From Actinomycetota bacterium (lineage in GTDB: Bacteria; Actinomycetota; Actinomycetes; Mycobacteriales; Mycobacteriaceae): DNA of 64,000 bases. Position 1 is the first letter of the stretch. Each line of letters opens with the position of its first letter. A model generated the notes under the pieces. It searched no databases. It was not told the DNA's origin and saw nothing but the letters and a program-made list of their open reading frames with translations. The stretch is from assembly GCA_018268465.1 (NCBI GenBank), contig JAFDWN010000039.1:1-64000 (forward strand). The letters are read 5' to 3'. Made by a program: the position numbers and the translations under genes. This document shows, piece by piece, positions 1-7,604 of this stretch.

Positions 1-1
1 G

Positions 2-463
2 TTAGGTGCCGGGGTGGGTGTCGGCCCGTCGTTCGGCGGCGGGGGTGTCGAGGCTGCTGATGGCCCAGGGCGCGTCGTCGTAGCCGGGCAGTTCGCCGAT
101 GAGGCGGCGTTCGAGGGCGCGGCAGAAGGAGTGGGCTTGGCTGGTGCGCCAGCCGGGGTGCTCGCAGGACTGGTATTCGTAGCAGTGCAGAGCTTTGATC
201 AGCTCGACACCACTCCAGGTGGTGTGGCGGGGCCGCTGGTAGGCGTAGATATAGGCGTCGTCTTCGTCGTAGCGGTAGTTGACGGAGGCGGCGTTCTCGT
301 CGACAAGCATCTGTCCGACGGTGTCGATTGCGTCGTCGGTGAGCCGGCCTTCTCGGCTGGGGTTGTCGTAGTACCAGACCAGGGGTCCGTAGGGGCTGGT
401 GGGCCGGCTGGCGGCCCAGAGCAGGACGTGGATGTGTTCGGGGTCGACGATGAATGCGCTCAT
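2..463 (-). CDS. Orphan small protein, 153 aa
   Basis: The start (MSAFIVDPEH) is chosen because AGAAAGGA lies a few bases upstream of the ATG at 463. The longer upstream reading frame is low-complexity and overlaps the next gene. The protein is acidic and rich in Trp and Tyr, with a central HCYEYQSCEHPGW segment (two Cys, two His). No signal peptide or membrane segment is visible. I do not recognise a family. Proteins of this style are common in actinobacterial plasmids and phages, but that is an impression rather than a search result. It is the second gene of a cistron with the gene at 489-782 (25 bp gap), under leader A1. Confidence 0.75.
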   Translation of the reverse strand: MSAFIVDPEHIHVLLWAASRPTSPYGPLVWYYDNPSREGRLTDDAIDTVGQMLVDENAASVNYRYDEDDAYIYAYQRPRHTTWSGVELIKALHCYEYQSCEHPGWRTSQAHSFCRALERRLIGELPGYDDAPWAISSLDTPAAERRADTHPGT

Positions 464-488
464 GGTGGGTTCCTTTCTGGGGGTGGGG

Positions 489-782
489 TTAGACGAGCCC
501 GGCGGCGGTGAGGCGGCGGCGGATGGCGGCGAGACTGACGGTGGAGTCGGTGATTCGGGCCCAGTTCTGCCAGCCGTCGATGGCCTGCTCGACGTCGTTG
601 AAGTCGACGTCGGCTCGGCTGATGGGCAGGGTGTGTCCGTTGTCGGGGTGGTCGAACTTGGCGACGACGGCGATGAGTTGGCCGGTGTCGTCGAACCACC
701 CGTTGCGGCGGAAGCGCAGTTGGTAGGGCCGACTGTCGTGGTCGTCGAGGAAGTCCCAGGCCAGGCCGTAGTCGATCTCCAT
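489..782 (-). CDS. Orphan small protein, 97 aa
   Basis: The start is MEIDYGLAWD at 782, preceded by GGAGAACAACC at Shine-Dalgarno distance. The reading frame continues upstream only through leader A1, which is not coding. The protein is small and acidic, with an Asp/Glu-rich middle and a C-terminal helix (AAIRRRLTAAG). It is the first gene of a two-gene cistron and lies directly downstream of leader A1. Its function is unknown. Confidence 0.75.
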   Translation of the reverse strand: MEIDYGLAWDFLDDHDSRPYQLRFRRNGWFDDTGQLIAVVAKFDHPDNGHTLPISRADVDFNDVEQAIDGWQNWARITDSTVSLAAIRRRLTAAGLV

Positions 783-811
783 GGTTGTTCTCCGTTCGTG
801 TACGGGTTGGG

Positions 812-1063
812 TGCGCCGGTTAGCGCTGGGGTTGCGGGGGACCGGCGGGGTGGCGCGCGCAACCTCGAAGAGGCCGTGACGAGCGGAGCAGGGTTTTCGG
901 CCCGCGAGCGGCAGCGAGCTTGATAGGGCCGAAAAGGTCACTCGGCCTGCGCAGGTCGGCGCGGGTGTGGGTTGCGCGTGACGGGGCCTCGTCGGTCACA
1001 CTGGGCGACCCAGCTGAACGGTTAAAGGTGAGGGGCTACGGACCACGCCCGCCGCAGGCGGGC
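812..1063 (-). promoter_or_regulatory. Family A leader, copy A1
   Basis: First of eight near-identical units. Read on the minus strand it has a GCCCGCC-TGC-GGCGGGC hairpin (1047-1063), a TTTAAC -10-like box (1021-1026), a long stem TTTTCGGCCC/GGGCCGAAAA (894-935) enclosing a GCTCGC..GCGAGC-type inner hairpin, then a conserved AGCGCTAACCGGCGC tract just before the ribosome binding site of the gene starting at 782. Promoter function is inferred; the repeat and its pairing are directly visible. Confidence 0.7.
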
Positions 1064-1162
1064 ATCCGCCGGTCGCACCTAGTGCGCCGGCGACCGCGTA
1101 CCGGAAGACACCACACCAGCCGGTGCCCGCACCCTGCGCGGACACCGGCCGGGGGCGGTGGG

Positions 1163-1474
1163 TTAGTCGGTCATGGTGTTGCCTCGGTAGACGTCGCCTT
1201 CGATGTAGGTGAGCAGGTCGCCGTTGGTGTCGGCCAGGCACCAGTAGTAGGGGGCGTCGTAGCGGACGACCCGCCAGGTGTTGTCGGCTCGGTCCCAGTA
1301 GAGCTTGTCGAGGAGCTGGGTGTCGCCCCCGGAGCCGCCGAAGAATGCGGCGCCGCTGGAGGGGTTGAAGTGTTCGTTGAGGATGGTGATGACGTCTTCG
1401 ACGGTGGTGGCCTCTGCGCAGCGGGTCAGGGCGGCGTCGACGTTGGCCCAGAAGTCGTCGAGGGGGTAGGTCAT
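1163..1474 (-). CDS. Orphan small protein, 103 aa
   Basis: The start MTYPLDDFWANVD at 1474 follows GGAGAACAACC. The protein is acidic, with an aromatic central core (LYWDRADNTWRVV, APYYWCLAD) that suggests a small compact beta-rich fold. No known domain is recognised. It is a single-gene cistron headed by leader A2, with leader A1 of the next cistron about 100 bp downstream. Confidence 0.75.
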   Translation of the reverse strand: MTYPLDDFWANVDAALTRCAEATTVEDVITILNEHFNPSSGAAFFGGSGGDTQLLDKLYWDRADNTWRVVRYDAPYYWCLADTNGDLLTYIEGDVYRGNTMTD

Positions 1475-1505
1475 GGTTGTTCTCCGTTCGTCTGCGGTAT
1501 TTGCT

Positions 1506-1771
1506 GCGCCGGTTAGCGCTGGGGTGCAGGGGACTGGCGGGGTGGCGCGCGCAACCTCGAAGAGGCCGTGACGAGCGGAGCAGGGTTTTCGGCCCGCGCG
1601 AGCCGGCGCGCAGCGCCCTGGCGAGCTGGCGTTGGGCCGAAAAGGTCACTCGGCCTGCGCAGTTCGGCGCGGGTGTGGGTTGCGCGTGACGGGGCCTCGT
1701 CGGTCACACTGGGCGACCCAGCTGAACGGTTATAGGTGAGGGGCTACGGACCACGCCCGCCGCAGGCGGGC
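1506..1771 (-). promoter_or_regulatory. Family A leader, copy A2
   Basis: Same layout as A1. The upstream hairpin is at 1755-1771 and the -10-like box reads TATAAC (1729-1734), closer to the consensus than in A1. The TTTTCGGCCC/GGGCCGAAAA stem spans 1586-1643 with a longer, different loop. The loop changes while both arms are unchanged, which supports a maintained hairpin. It heads the gene at 1163-1474. Confidence 0.7.
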
Positions 1772-1878
1772 CTCCGCGCCTCCGGGCGCGCCGGCCGACA
1801 GGGGGGCGGCGGACCGGAAGACACCGCAGGCCCGCCGGTCCCGCGCGGCTGCGCGGACCCGGGCGGGCTGGTGGTTGG

Positions 1879-2421
1879 TCAGACCCAGAGCAGGGCGGGC
1901 ACTTCGGTCCATCCGGGGCCTGGGTGCTGGGCTGCGAGGTAGATGCGGTCGCGGGCCCAGGTGGTGTGGCGTCTCTGTGTGGCGAGGCCGCCTTCGGCGG
2001 TGAGCCAGGGCAGGGGGGAGCGCCGGATGCCGTAGTCGTCGACACCGAAGTGGTCTTTGTCGAGGTACTGGCGCTTGTCGGGGTTGCAGATGTACCGGTG
2101 GGCCGGCAGTGCTGCGGGCGCTTCAGCGTTGGGGGTGACTGGCTCGTCGGGGTCGATGAGACCGGCGAAGCACACGAAATGCTGGGGTTCGACGAGCCAA
2201 TACAGCGCATCCTGGTCGTCGTCGGGGTCCTCGTAGTCGCCGGCCCAGACCAGGCGGGCGCCGCCGTCGAGGGTGAGCAGTATTTCCACGGCGGTCATGA
2301 GCGGGGAGTCGGCGTGGGTGTGGGTGGACAGTTTGGGTCCGGCGCCGTAGGTGGCGGGGTTGAGGGCGGCCAGGGGTCGGCCCGTGGGGTCGACGATGAC
2401 GGGGTTGAAGTATTGGCCCAT
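1879..2421 (-). CDS. Orphan protein, 180 aa
   Basis: The start MGQYFNPVIVDP at 2421 follows TTGAAAGGACACCACC. The first 70 residues (FNPVIVDPTG.PLAALNP) look like a small alpha/beta domain, followed by an Asp-rich segment (YEDPDDDQDALYW) and a Trp-rich C-terminus. No family is recognised. It is the second gene after the frameshifted gene at 2504-2871, separated from it by a strong hairpin, so its transcription may depend on read-through. Confidence 0.75.
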   Translation of the reverse strand: MGQYFNPVIVDPTGRPLAALNPATYGAGPKLSTHTHADSPLMTAVEILLTLDGGARLVWAGDYEDPDDDQDALYWLVEPQHFVCFAGLIDPDEPVTPNAEAPAALPAHRYICNPDKRQYLDKDHFGVDDYGIRRSPLPWLTAEGGLATQRRHTTWARDRIYLAAQHPGPGWTEVPALLWV

Positions 2422-2465
2422 GGTGGTGTCCTTTCAAGGATGGGTGATGGGTGAGCTGGGGTGGT

Positions 2466-2497
2466 GATCGGGCCCCGCGCCGTGGCGGGGCCCGATC
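2466..2497 (-). terminator. GC-rich perfect hairpin between two genes
   Basis: A 13-bp perfect inverted repeat (GATCGGGCCCCGC at 2466-2478, complement at 2485-2497) with a 6-nt loop lies 7 bp past the stop of the gene at 2504. There is no T-tract, as is usual for mycobacterial intrinsic terminators. It may act as a terminator or as an attenuator before the gene at 1879-2421. Confidence 0.6.
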
Positions 2498-2503
2498 GGG
2501 TGG

Positions 2504-2871
2504 TCAGGACCGATCAATGGCTGCGGTGAGTTCGTCGGTGGACACGGGGTTCCAGCCCACCGAGGCGACGGCCCAGGCGGTTTCGCCGATGACTACGACG
2601 TCGCCGACGGACAGGCTGCGGTGTCCGGCGTGGCGCCATCCGGTGGCCCAGGTGGTGGTGGGTTCGCAGTTGAGCTCGTCGAAGATGCGCTCAAGTGCGG
2701 CGCTGATGGCGGTCTGCTGTGGTCGGGTGTCGGTGGGGATGGGCAGGTTGAAAGTTGCGGCGGCGCGCAGCCGCGCGGGCGCGGCGCGGTTGAAGCCGAG
2801 GAAACTTGCGGGGGCCTCGTTGAGTGGTACACGGTGGTGGGCACGGTGGGTGTGGCGGTGGTGGTGGTCAT
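2504..2871 (-). pseudogene. Orphan gene with a frameshift near codon 14
   Basis: A good start (ATG at 2871, after CGGGAGAACACC) opens MTTTTATPTVPTTV. The frame with coding character from there to the TGA at 2504 is a different one: VPLNEAPASFLGFN near the start, SLSVGDVVVIGETAWAVASV in the middle, ELTAAIDRS at the end. The two frames meet around a GTGT doublet near 2830. Removing one GT would give a continuous protein of about 121 residues. This is either a disabled gene or a sequencing indel. The annotatable ATG frame, 2593-2871, is Pro/Ser-rich and looks spurious after residue 14. Confidence 0.6.
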
Positions 2872-2901
2872 GGTGTTCTCCCGTTTCTCGTGGTGAGTGG
2901 T

Positions 2902-3153
2902 GCGCCGGTCAGCGCTGGGGAGCGGTCAATCGGGTGAGGGTGGGCGGTCAACCCCGAAGAGCCGGCGGCGCACGGAGCAGGGTTTTCGGCCCGCGAGCGG
3001 CAGCGAGCTTGATAGGGCCGAAAAGGTCACTCGGCCTGCGGAGTTCGGCGTCGGTGTGGGTTGATCCGGTCGGGCCCCCGGCCGATTAGGCTGCGACCCC
3101 TGCTGACGGTTAAAGGTGAGTAGCTACCCAACCCACGCCCGCCGCAGGCGGGC
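2902..3153 (-). promoter_or_regulatory. Family A leader, copy A3
   Basis: Upstream hairpin at 3137-3153, TTTAAC box at 3109-3114, main stem at 2983-3024. It belongs to a subfamily with A4 and A5: a GTAGCTACTCACC segment next to the box and CCGATTGACCGCTCCCC before the gene. It heads the frameshifted gene at 2504-2871. Confidence 0.7.
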
Positions 3154-3260
3154 ATCCGGCGCCCGCCAGGGCGGCCGCTGCTGCTGGTGAGGTGTGATCC
3201 CGGAAGACGCCGGTAGCCCGGTCCCCGCGCGAGGCGGGGCCGGGCCGGGCGGCGCTGCGG

Positions 3261-3512
3261 CTAGGCGTGCTGCATCCAGGTTCGGATGGTGTCGAGCAGG
3301 TCGGTGGTGGTGCTGGTGTCGACGACGGTGATGGGGGCCGTGGCTCCTGCGGGGTTGCGGTAGGTGCCGTGGGCCCGCTCGGCGGCGATGTCGTCCCAGG
3401 TGATCTGTCCGACGCGGTTCTGGGCTTCGATCATGGCGTCGAGGAGGCAATCGACGGGCTGGTCGATGGTGGCGATGCAGTCGGTGGTGATGATGGCGGT
3501 GGTGATGGACAT
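3261..3512 (-). CDS. Orphan small protein, 83 aa
   Basis: The start MSITTAIITTDCI at 3512 follows a purine-rich GAAAGGGGAAACGTC. The protein is short and Thr-rich at the start, with a central helix (LLDAMIEAQNRVGQITWDDIAAE) and a C-terminal helix (TTDLLDTIRTWMQHA). No known domain is recognised. It is a single-gene cistron under leader A4. Confidence 0.7.
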   Translation of the reverse strand: MSITTAIITTDCIATIDQPVDCLLDAMIEAQNRVGQITWDDIAAERAHGTYRNPAGATAPITVVDTSTTTDLLDTIRTWMQHA

Positions 3513-3530
3513 GACGTTTCCCCTTTCGGT

Positions 3531-3785
3531 GCGCTGCCGGTCAGCGCTGGGGAGCGGTCAATCGGGTGAGGGTGGGCGGTCAACCCCGAAGAGCCGACGG
3601 CGCACGGAGCAGGGTTTTCGGCCCGCGAGCGGCAGCGAGCTTGATAGGGCCGAAAAGGTCACTCGGCCTGCGGAGTTCGGCGTCGGTGTGGGTTGATCCG
3701 GTCGGGCCCCCGGCCGATTAGGCTGCGACCCCTGCTGACGGTTAAAGGTGAGTAGCTACCCAACCCACGCCCGCCGCAGGCGGGC
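3531..3785 (-). promoter_or_regulatory. Family A leader, copy A4
   Basis: Nearly identical to A3. Upstream hairpin at 3769-3785, TTTAAC box at 3741-3746, stem at 3615-3656. It heads the gene at 3261-3512. The toxin-antitoxin operon lies immediately upstream and has its own, unrelated promoter. Confidence 0.7.
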
Positions 3786-3901
3786 ATCCGGCGGTCGCAC
3801 CTAGTGCGCCGGCGCATCGGGCCGCAGCGCCGAGGCTCGACGATGAACGAGGGGCACCACGCCAGCGTCGCTCGCTGGCGGGTGCCCTCGGGTGCGACTG
3901 A

Positions 3902-4258
3902 TTACTGTTCCGGTGGCGCTGCGTCGGCCAGGGTGGCGAGGTCGAATTCCAGGTCGCGGTCTCCGACGGTGACGACGATGCGCGCGTTGGCGCCGGCGGC
4001 GGCGACGTAGCTGGACAGGGTGGACAGCAGAAGGTCGTGTTGGCGTTCGACTTTGGACACCGCGGCTTGTCCGACTCCCAGGCGTCGGGCGAGTTCGACT
4101 TGGGTGAGGTCGGCGGCGCGGCGGATCAGCGCCAGGTTCATGGCGTAGGCGCGGTCGTCCTCGCGCATCTGCTGGCGGATGTGGGCGACGCGCTCGGCGC
4201 GGTCGGGGTCGGCGAGCAGCTTCTTGAGGCGGGCCCCGCCGCGATCTTCAACAGTCAT
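3902..4258 (-). CDS. HTH antitoxin of a HigBA-like pair, 118 aa
   Basis: The N-terminal third is a long charged helix. Residues about 50-75 form an XRE/Cro-type helix-turn-helix (LTQVELARRLGVGQAAVSKVE). A C-terminal hydrophobic strand region follows (ARIVVTVGDRDLEFDLATLAD). The start at 4258 overlaps the toxin stop by 4 bp (ATGA), so translation is probably coupled. Known members neutralise the toxin and repress the operon; two inverted repeats at the promoter are likely binding sites. The toxin-first order is typical of higBA. Confidence 0.88.
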   Translation of the reverse strand: MTVEDRGGARLKKLLADPDRAERVAHIRQQMREDDRAYAMNLALIRRAADLTQVELARRLGVGQAAVSKVERQHDLLLSTLSSYVAAAGANARIVVTVGDRDLEFDLATLADAAPPEQ

Positions 4259-4644
4259 GATTGGGTGTCCTTTCTGCGTTTCCAGGTCTCGATGGCGGCG
4301 TCGGCTCGGGTTCCGACGCTGTTGTAGAAGGCGTTTCCGATGCGGGCTTTGTCGCCGGCGAAGAGGGCGATGACGGCGTGTTCGTCGTCGGGGAACCACA
4401 CGATGAGCCGCACGGCGATGTCGGGGTCGTAGGGGTGGGCCAGTCGCCAGACGGGATAGGTCTTGGATTGACGAACGCGGCGCAGGTGGGCGGTGTCTTC
4501 TTCGGGTGCGTCGGTGAGTTCTTGGAGGTGCTGCAGTTGTGCGGTGATGTAGTCGAGTCGGCGGGCGCTGATCGGGTCGTTGTGGGCGTGATCTTCAAGC
4601 CGATCGAGCCAGGTGTTGAACTCGTCGGACCAGTCGATCAACAT
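4255..4644 (-). CDS. RelE/ParE-superfamily toxin (HigB/Gp49-like), 129 aa
   Basis: The layout MLIDWSDEFNTWLDRLED, then LRRVRQSKTYPVWRLAHP and IAVRLIVWFPDDEHAVIALFAGDKAR, matches the phage Gp49-like/HigB toxin family. These proteins are mRNA interferases that act at the ribosome. Key basic residues (Arg and Lys around RQSKTYPVWRL) are present, so the toxin looks intact. The ATG at 4644 coincides with the predicted transcription start, so the mRNA is probably leaderless. It overlaps the antitoxin gene by 4 bp. No A leader is used. Confidence 0.87.
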   Translation of the reverse strand: MLIDWSDEFNTWLDRLEDHAHNDPISARRLDYITAQLQHLQELTDAPEEDTAHLRRVRQSKTYPVWRLAHPYDPDIAVRLIVWFPDDEHAVIALFAGDKARIGNAFYNSVGTRADAAIETWKRRKDTQS

Positions 4645-4688
4645 ACGTTGATACTACTCTGAGGGAATACGCCTTGCAACGCATATTG
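4639..4688 (-). promoter_or_regulatory. Toxin-antitoxin promoter with two operator-like repeats
   Basis: On the minus strand TTGCAA (4674-4679), a 17-bp spacer and TAGTAT (4651-4656) form a good -35/-10 pair, placing the start of transcription at or next to the toxin ATG. Two related imperfect palindromes (CAACATACGTTG at 4639-4650 and CAACGCATATTG at 4677-4688) bracket it, overlapping the start codon and the -35. This fits autorepression by the antitoxin. Confidence 0.6.
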
Positions 4689-4765
4689 TGGGTGTGGAGC
4701 GGTTCGCATTGTCGGGCCTCCGTGGTCGAGATGTGTTGGTGCAGAGCTGTTGTCTGGACTGCGGA

Positions 4766-4796
4766 GCCGGGCCCACCAGGTGGCGGTGGGCCCGGC
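4766..4796 (-). terminator. GC-rich hairpin after the gene at 4807
   Basis: A perfect 12-bp inverted repeat (GCCGGGCCCACC, 4766-4777 with 4785-4796) with a 7-nt loop lies 11 bp beyond the stop codon at 4807. There is no T-tract. It probably ends the 5609-4807 cistron before the toxin-antitoxin promoter. Confidence 0.6.
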
Positions 4797-4806
4797 CCCT
4801 GACGTC

Positions 4807-5082
4807 TCAGGTGCGTTCGTCCTCGATGACGCGGTGAGCGATGTGGTAGGCGGCTCGGGTGTTGCGCAGGCTGTCGGACAGGAACGAGGCGCTGTCGTCG
4901 CCTTGGGGGTTCTCGGCGAACTCGGTGTCGTAGACGTGTGTGCTGGTCAAGGTGGCCAGCGCCTGCTGTGCGCGGGTGAGGGCGTTGATGGCGTCGACCA
5001 GGCTGCCGTCGAGGGTCAGGCGGCCTCGGTCGATCTCGATTGCCCAGTCGGCCTGCCAGTCGGCGTCGTTGGTGTTGGTCAT
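4807..5082 (-). CDS. Orphan small protein, 91 aa
   Basis: The start MTNTNDADWQADW at 5082 follows GAAAGGACCCACC; the longer upstream frame is Pro/Arg-rich and spurious. The protein is acidic and mostly helical by composition (LVDAINALTRAQQALATL, SLRNTRAAYHIAHRVIEDE). No family is recognised. It is the second gene of the cistron under leader A5, separated from the first by a strong hairpin. Confidence 0.72.
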   Translation of the reverse strand: MTNTNDADWQADWAIEIDRGRLTLDGSLVDAINALTRAQQALATLTSTHVYDTEFAENPQGDDSASFLSDSLRNTRAAYHIAHRVIEDERT

Positions 5083-5108
5083 GGTGGGTCCTTTCAGTGG
5101 GTGGATGG

Positions 5109-5141
5109 GGCCGGGCCCGCCTGGTGGTGGCGGGCCCGGCC
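5109..5141 (-). terminator. GC-rich hairpin within the A5 cistron
   Basis: Perfect 13-bp arms (GGCCGGGCCCGCC, 5109-5121 with 5129-5141) and a 7-nt loop sit between the stop at 5151 and the start at 5082. Placed inside a cistron, it could set the ratio of the two products by partial termination or protect a 3' end. Confidence 0.55.
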
Positions 5142-5150
5142 GCAGATCGG

Positions 5151-5609
5151 TTATGCGGCGACGGGTTCGGTGGTGAGCACGTCGTCGATGGCCTGGTGGA
5201 GGTCGTCGTAGGCCAGGGCCAGGGGTGCGTGGTCGATGGTGAGGGTCCACATCGGCTCGTCGCCGATTCCGGCGGTCAGGGTGTAGGTGTGGGCGCCAGT
5301 GGCGCGGTAGGACCAGGTGCCGGGCACGGCGTGGAAGGTCAGGTCGCCGGCCCGGACTTTCTGGATGCGGGTGTCGGGGGTGGTGTCGAGGTCGGGTGCG
5401 GTGGCTTCGATGGCGGCCAGGAGTCCGTAGTCGTCGTTGGCGAGCAGGACGAGGTGGTGTCCCTGTTCGGGGCTGTACTCGTGGACGGTGGTCAGCTGGA
5501 TCGGTCCGTGGTTGTGGTGCAGGTTCCGGGTGATGCCGTACTGCTGGTGCTGGATGCGGTCGGCGGCTTCGGCGAGAAGGTCGAAGGCGAGTTCGAATGC
5601 GTGGTCCAT
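5151..5609 (-). CDS. Orphan protein, 152 aa
   Basis: The start MDHAFELAFDLLAEAADR at 5609 follows GGGAGAACAAT. An N-terminal helix is followed by a region that reads as beta-strands (GPIQLTTVHEYS, HHLVLLANDDYGLLAAI, GDLTFHAVPGTWSYR, MWTLTIDHAP), ending in a helix. Strand-rich residues 30-130 suggest a single compact domain. No known family is recognised. It is the first gene after leader A5. Confidence 0.75.
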   Translation of the reverse strand: MDHAFELAFDLLAEAADRIQHQQYGITRNLHHNHGPIQLTTVHEYSPEQGHHLVLLANDDYGLLAAIEATAPDLDTTPDTRIQKVRAGDLTFHAVPGTWSYRATGAHTYTLTAGIGDEPMWTLTIDHAPLALAYDDLHQAIDDVLTTEPVAA

Positions 5610-5640
5610 TGTTGTTCTCCCGTTTCTCGTGGTGAGTGGT

Positions 5641-5891
5641 GCGCCGGTCAGCGCTGGGGAGCGGTCAATCGGGTGAGGGTGGGCGGTCAACCCCGAAGAG
5701 CCGACGCCGGACGGAGCAGGGTTTTCGGCCCGCGAGCGGCAGCGAGCTTGATAGGGCCGAAAAGGTCACTCGGCCTGCGTAGTTCGGCCTCGGTGTGGGT
5801 TGACCGGTCGGGCCCCCGGCCGATTAGGCTGCGACCCCTGCTGACGGTTAAAGGTGAGTAGCTACCCAACCCACGCCCGCCGCAGGCGGGC
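5641..5891 (-). promoter_or_regulatory. Family A leader, copy A5
   Basis: A3/A4 subfamily. Upstream hairpin at 5875-5891, TTTAAC box at 5847-5852, main stem at 5722-5763. It heads the genes at 5151-5609 and 4807-5082. Confidence 0.7.
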
Positions 5892-5943
5892 ATCCGGCGC
5901 CCGCCAGGGCGGCCGCCAGCACGCGGTGGGTCGCTGTAGGGCG

Positions 5944-5975
5944 GCCGGCCACCGGTGGATGTCGCGGTGGCCGGC
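5944..5975 (-). terminator. GC-rich hairpin after the gene at 5993
   Basis: Arms GCCGGCCACCG (5944-5954) and CGGTGGCCGGC (5965-5975) pair perfectly over 11 bp, 18 bp past the stop at 5993. It separates that gene from leader A5. Confidence 0.55.
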
Positions 5976-5992
5976 TCGCCGGGACAGTGTTT

Positions 5993-6652
5993 TTAGATGA
6001 GCCCGATGAATCCGGACCCGATGGTGTTGGCCTGGGCCGTCCGTGCTTCGACGTCCTGGTCGATCTCCTCGCGCGCCTCGGCGACCATGATGGCCAGGCC
6101 GGGGGGAGCGTCAGCGGTGATCGGCTCGTCGGGGTCGGCGTAAAAGTCCCAGCAGGAGGCGACGTCTCGGCCGTCGGGGGCGACGACGGTGTAGCCGTAG
6201 ACCTCGCCGTTGGCCCACGCGTCGTAGGCGGCCACGGTGCCACGTGTGTAGTCCAGGGGTGCTGTCGCGTCGGCGGGCGCCCAGGCCAGACCGTCGATGC
6301 TGCGGTAGCGGTCGGCGCTGGGCTCGGCGGTGCCGTAGCGGTCGCCGCTGCGGGTGACTTCCAGGATGCCGGTGAGTCCGCGGGTCAGCCACAGGTAGCG
6401 GCAGAGGGCGGCCGCGGACCGGTACTCATGGTCGTTGAGGGAGTCATTGGCGGCGGTGTGCTGGCGCAGCAGGGCGGCGACGTCATGGGCGGCGTCGCCC
6501 AGTTGAGCGCTGATGGTGCGGGCGGTGCCGAGATAGACGAATCCGCCGTCGTCGCTGTAATCGGGTGCGGCGGCGTCGATGTCGTAGTACAGGGCGATGA
6601 CGTAGGTGCCGGCGGTGGTGGGTACGGCGATCTTGTCGAACGGGTCAAACAT
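5993..6652 (-). CDS. Orphan protein, 219 aa
   Basis: The start MFDPFDKIAVPTTAG at 6652 follows GAGGACCCACC. The N-terminal 60 residues (GTYVIALYYDIDAAAP, GGFVYLGTARTISAQL) and a later VYGYTVVAPDGRDVASCWDFY segment suggest strands packed with helices. The stretch is acidic and rich in Ala and Asp. No domain is recognised. It is a single-gene cistron under leader A6, the most divergent A copy. Confidence 0.75.
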   Translation of the reverse strand: MFDPFDKIAVPTTAGTYVIALYYDIDAAAPDYSDDGGFVYLGTARTISAQLGDAAHDVAALLRQHTAANDSLNDHEYRSAAALCRYLWLTRGLTGILEVTRSGDRYGTAEPSADRYRSIDGLAWAPADATAPLDYTRGTVAAYDAWANGEVYGYTVVAPDGRDVASCWDFYADPDEPITADAPPGLAIMVAEAREEIDQDVEARTAQANTIGSGFIGLI

Positions 6653-6681
6653 GGTGGGTCCTCACTGTTGGTGACCGGCGG

Positions 6682-6945
6682 TGCGCCGGTCAGTGCGGCC
6701 GCGTTGTGGACCGTGGGGTGGGGCGGGTCAACCCCGCAGAGGCCGCGCCGGGACGGAGCAGGGTTTTCGGCGTGCGCGAGCCGGGCGCGCCAGCGCCTTC
6801 GGCGAGTTGGCAGGGCCGAAAAGGTCACTCGGCCTGTGCAGTTCGGCGCGGGTGTGGGTTGAGCCGGCTCGGGGTCCTGCGGTCAGGCTGGGCGGCTGCT
6901 GACAGGTAGATAGGTGAGGGGTTACGGATATCGGACGTTCGCCAG
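6682..6945 (-). promoter_or_regulatory. Family A leader, divergent copy A6
   Basis: The stem is shortened to TTTTCGGC/GCCGAAAA (6764-6771 with 6815-6822) because the next three bases have changed on both sides. The GCCCGCC hairpin is missing, and the box reads CTATCT instead of TWTAAC. The GGCCGAGTGACC tract next to the stem is still conserved. It heads the 219-aa gene at 5993-6652. Confidence 0.6.
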
Positions 6946-6992
6946 GGGCCCCGGAGGGGCTGCTGCGGACGGGTAGGACCGGAGGAAAAGGG

Positions 6993-7026
6993 GGGCCCGG
7001 TCACCCTGGGGTGGGTGACCGGGCCC
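6993..7026 (-). terminator. Perfect 14-bp hairpin after the gene at 7040
   Basis: GGGCCCGGTCACCC (6993-7006) pairs with 7013-7026 across a 6-nt loop, 13 bp past the stop at 7040. It is among the strongest hairpins in the window, and the likely end of the 8180-7040 cistron. Confidence 0.65.
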
Positions 7027-7039
7027 GTGGTGCTGAGTT

Positions 7040-7525
7040 TTAGTCCCAGCTGGCGGCGATGGTGTCGATGGCGTCGGGGATTGAGGAGTGCGGGATCGCT
7101 TCGGAGAGGCGGTCGAGCTCGTCGGCGGTGAGGGTGCGCCCGGCCCAGCTGCTGGCTTGTTCGGCGGTGATGAGCTCGGCGGGTGCGTCGAGGGCGGCGG
7201 CGAGCATCGTGAGCAGTTCGGCGCCGGTGGGTAGCGGCAGGGTGTCGGCGTGGTCGCGGAGCCGGGTGCATTCCTTGGGCTGGCTGCAGGCGCATTCGGA
7301 GTTGGTGGCGCTTAGATCGCGGTAGGTGCTGTCGAGCGGGTGGCCGTCGACGCTGGGGCCGTCGACGATCCAGCGGGTGCCGTCGCCGGAGAGCCGTAGG
7401 TGCACTGCCACGGTCTGTTCGATGAAATGTGTTGCTGGCGGGTCAATCTGGTTGTAGTAGTGGGCGTTTCCGTCGCGTCGCAGGGGTGTCGTCTCGCCTG
7501 CGGGGGTGGTGGCGTGCTCGCTCAT
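7040..7525 (-). CDS. Orphan protein, 161 aa
   Basis: The start MSEHATTPAGETTPLR at 7525 follows CGAAAGGACCCGACA. The middle carries three Cys (ECACSQPKECTRL), a possible metal or disulfide site, after a strand-rich stretch (FIEQTVAVHLRLSGDGTRWIVDG). The C-terminus is helical and acidic (TADELDRLSEAIP). No family is recognised. It is the second gene of the cistron under leader A7. Confidence 0.75.
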   Translation of the reverse strand: MSEHATTPAGETTPLRRDGNAHYYNQIDPPATHFIEQTVAVHLRLSGDGTRWIVDGPSVDGHPLDSTYRDLSATNSECACSQPKECTRLRDHADTLPLPTGAELLTMLAAALDAPAELITAEQASSWAGRTLTADELDRLSEAIPHSSIPDAIDTIAASWD

Positions 7526-7560
7526 TGTCGGGTCCTTTCGGTGGTGCGGGAGGGGAGGTG

Positions 7561-7591
7561 CCGGCGGCCGCGGTGGGTTGGCGGCCGCCGG
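7561..7591 (-). terminator. GC-rich hairpin between the genes at 7605 and 7525
   Basis: Arms CCGGCGGCCGC (7561-7571) and GCGGCCGCCGG (7581-7591) pair perfectly with a 9-nt loop. Like the hairpin at 5109-5141, it sits between two genes of one cistron. Confidence 0.5.
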
Positions 7592-7604
7592 CGTGGTGTG
7601 GGTG

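Noticed and set aside
812..1063. A leaders as insertion sequences or MITEs
   Set aside because: Every copy lies in the same orientation immediately before a start codon, with no terminal repeats or target duplications visible.
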